From assembly GCA_947445045.1 (NCBI GenBank), contig CANFCA010000057.1, positions 1 through 6,851 on the forward strand: a stretch of 6,851 nt of DNA, written 5' to 3'. Shown in pieces: positions 5,927 through 6,851 of this stretch; position 1 is the first letter of the stretch; each line of letters begins with the position of its first letter. The translations under genes and the position numbers were made by a program. The DNA is from Gallionellaceae bacterium. GTDB taxonomy: Bacteria; Pseudomonadota; Gammaproteobacteria; Burkholderiales; Gallionellaceae. The notes beneath the pieces are model-generated. The model was given only the letters and a program-made list of their open reading frames with translations, ran no database searches and was not told where the DNA came from.

Positions 5927-6851
5927 ATGAAATTTCGTTTTCCTATTATCATCATCGATGAAGATTTCCGTTCTGAGAATGCCAGTGGCTTGGGTATTCG
6001 TGCCTTGGCGGATGCTTTGGAAAAAGAAGGCATGGAAGTTTTGGGAGTAACCAGCTATGGCGATTTGACTTCGTTTGCGCAGCAGCAAAGTCGCGCATCG
6101 GCATTTTTGTTGTCGATAGATGATGAGGAATTTGGCTCGGGCAGCAAAGAGGACACGCAGATTGCGCTTAAAAGTTTGCAGGCATTTGTGGAAGAGATTC
6201 GCTTTAAGAATGCCGATATTCCAATTTATCTTTACGGCGAGACGCGCACCTCACGTCATATTCCCAACAATATTTTGCGTGAGCTGCATGGCTTTATTCA
6301 TATGTATGAAGATACGCCGGAATTTGTGGCGCGCCATATTATCCGCGAAGCGAAGTCATATCTGGATGCATTAGCGCCACCGTTTTTCCGCGCATTGTTG
6401 CATTACGCGCAAGATGGTTCTTATTCATGGCATTGCCCTGGACATTCGGGTGGCGTGGCATTTTTGAAATCGCCGGTCGGACAAATGTTCCATCAATTTT
6501 TTGGTGAGAATATGTTGCGCGCTGACGTGTGCAATGCGGTGGAGGAGTTGGGGCAGTTGCTCGATCACACCGGGCCCGTGGCGGCTTCGGAGCGCAATGC
6601 AGCGCGAATATTTAATTCCGATCATTTGTTTTTTGTGACCAATGGCACGTCAACTTCAAACAAGATCGTATGGCACTCAACTGTCGCGCCAGACGACATC
6701 GTTGTGGTCGACCGCAATTGCCATAAGTCGATATTGCATGCGATCATGATGACGGGTGCTGTTCCCGTTTTCCTCACCCCAACGCGCAATCACTACGGCA
6801 TTATCGGGCCGATTCCCAAATCTGAGTTCGATATGAAAAGTATTCAGCGCA
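5927..6851 (+). CDS. PLP-dependent Orn/Lys/Arg decarboxylase, LdcA-like lysine decarboxylase (C-terminus missing)
   Basis: It removes the carboxyl group of a basic amino acid, probably lysine to cadaverine, in the cytoplasm; such enzymes serve polyamine synthesis, lysine catabolism or acid resistance. Only the first 308 codons are present, against about 710-755 residues in the family. Residues 1 to about 145 form the CheY-like N-terminal wing domain of fold-type I decarboxylases. The PLP domain follows with WHCPGHSGG at 168-176, KSPVGQMFHQFFGEN at 181-195, the phosphate-binding TNGTSTSNK at 238-246 and VVDRNCHKS at 260-268, whose histidine should stack on the PLP ring. The PLP lysine lies beyond the window. 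Wording such as FFGEN, NKIVWHS and GIIGPIP is closest, from memory, to Pseudomonas LdcA rather than to E. coli CadA or AdiA. Arginine or ornithine as substrate is not excluded. It follows dcd on the same strand but appears to have its own promoter. Confidence 0.92.
   Translation, partial: MKFRFPIIIIDEDFRSENASGLGIRALADALEKEGMEVLGVTSYGDLTSFAQQQSRASAFLLSIDDEEFGSGSKEDTQIALKSLQAFVEEIRFKNADIPIYLYGETRTSRHIPNNILRELHGFIHMYEDTPEFVARHIIREAKSYLDALAPPFFRALLHYAQDGSYSWHCPGHSGGVAFLKSPVGQMFHQFFGENMLRADVCNAVEELGQLLDHTGPVAASERNAARIFNSDHLFFVTNGTSTSNKIVWHSTVAPDDIVVVDRNCHKSILHAIMMTGAVPVFLTPTRNHYGIIGPIPKSEFDMKSIQR

Noticed and set aside
5807..6088. 93-codon minus-strand frame across the decarboxylase start
   Set aside because: It overlaps the decarboxylase promoter and N-terminus antisense, without a ribosome binding site or motif.
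1..6851. A new defence, mobile or biosynthetic system
   Set aside because: All five genes belong to well-known families with intact motifs, and there is no CRISPR array, tRNA attachment site, integrase, toxin-antitoxin pair or unexplained large ORF.

Overview
The window looks like an ordinary chromosomal segment of a betaproteobacterium. The support is a 188-residue dCTP deaminase of the kind I associate with that class, a methionyl-tRNA synthetase with a C-terminal tRNA-binding domain, and a lysine-decarboxylase-like enzyme next to dcd. Base composition looks balanced, with no obvious compositional break. Placement below class, for example among the Nitrosomonadales or Gallionella relatives, would be a guess.

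Layout. Positions 1-4984 hold three minus-strand genes, read right to left: metG (methionyl-tRNA synthetase), sthA (soluble pyridine nucleotide transhydrogenase family) and a SulP-family anion transporter that runs off the left edge inside its STAS domain. The gaps between them are only 21 and 18 bases, so they are probably cotranscribed. A 102-base gap (4985-5086) separates metG from the divergent gene dcd (5087-5653) and carries a -10-like box for each direction. Next comes a 273-base intergenic stretch. It contains a 117-base element with imperfect 29-base inverted terminal repeats, a 14-base palindrome, a 7+7 inverted repeat and a probable promoter. The last gene, a PLP-dependent Orn/Lys/Arg decarboxylase (5927 onward), is cut by the right edge after 308 codons.

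Functionally the genes are mostly housekeeping: Met-tRNA charging, NAD(P)H balance, anion import, dUTP supply for thymidylate synthesis, and amino-acid decarboxylation (polyamine formation or acid tolerance). Nothing shows that they form one dedicated pathway. I found no tRNA, rRNA, CRISPR array, transposase gene or defence system.

The points most worth following up are the small inverted-repeat element after dcd, a GC-rich sequence shared just downstream of the -10-like boxes of metG, dcd and the decarboxylase, and the active-site and nucleotide-binding residues of the SthA-like protein. None of these amounts to a clearly new system.
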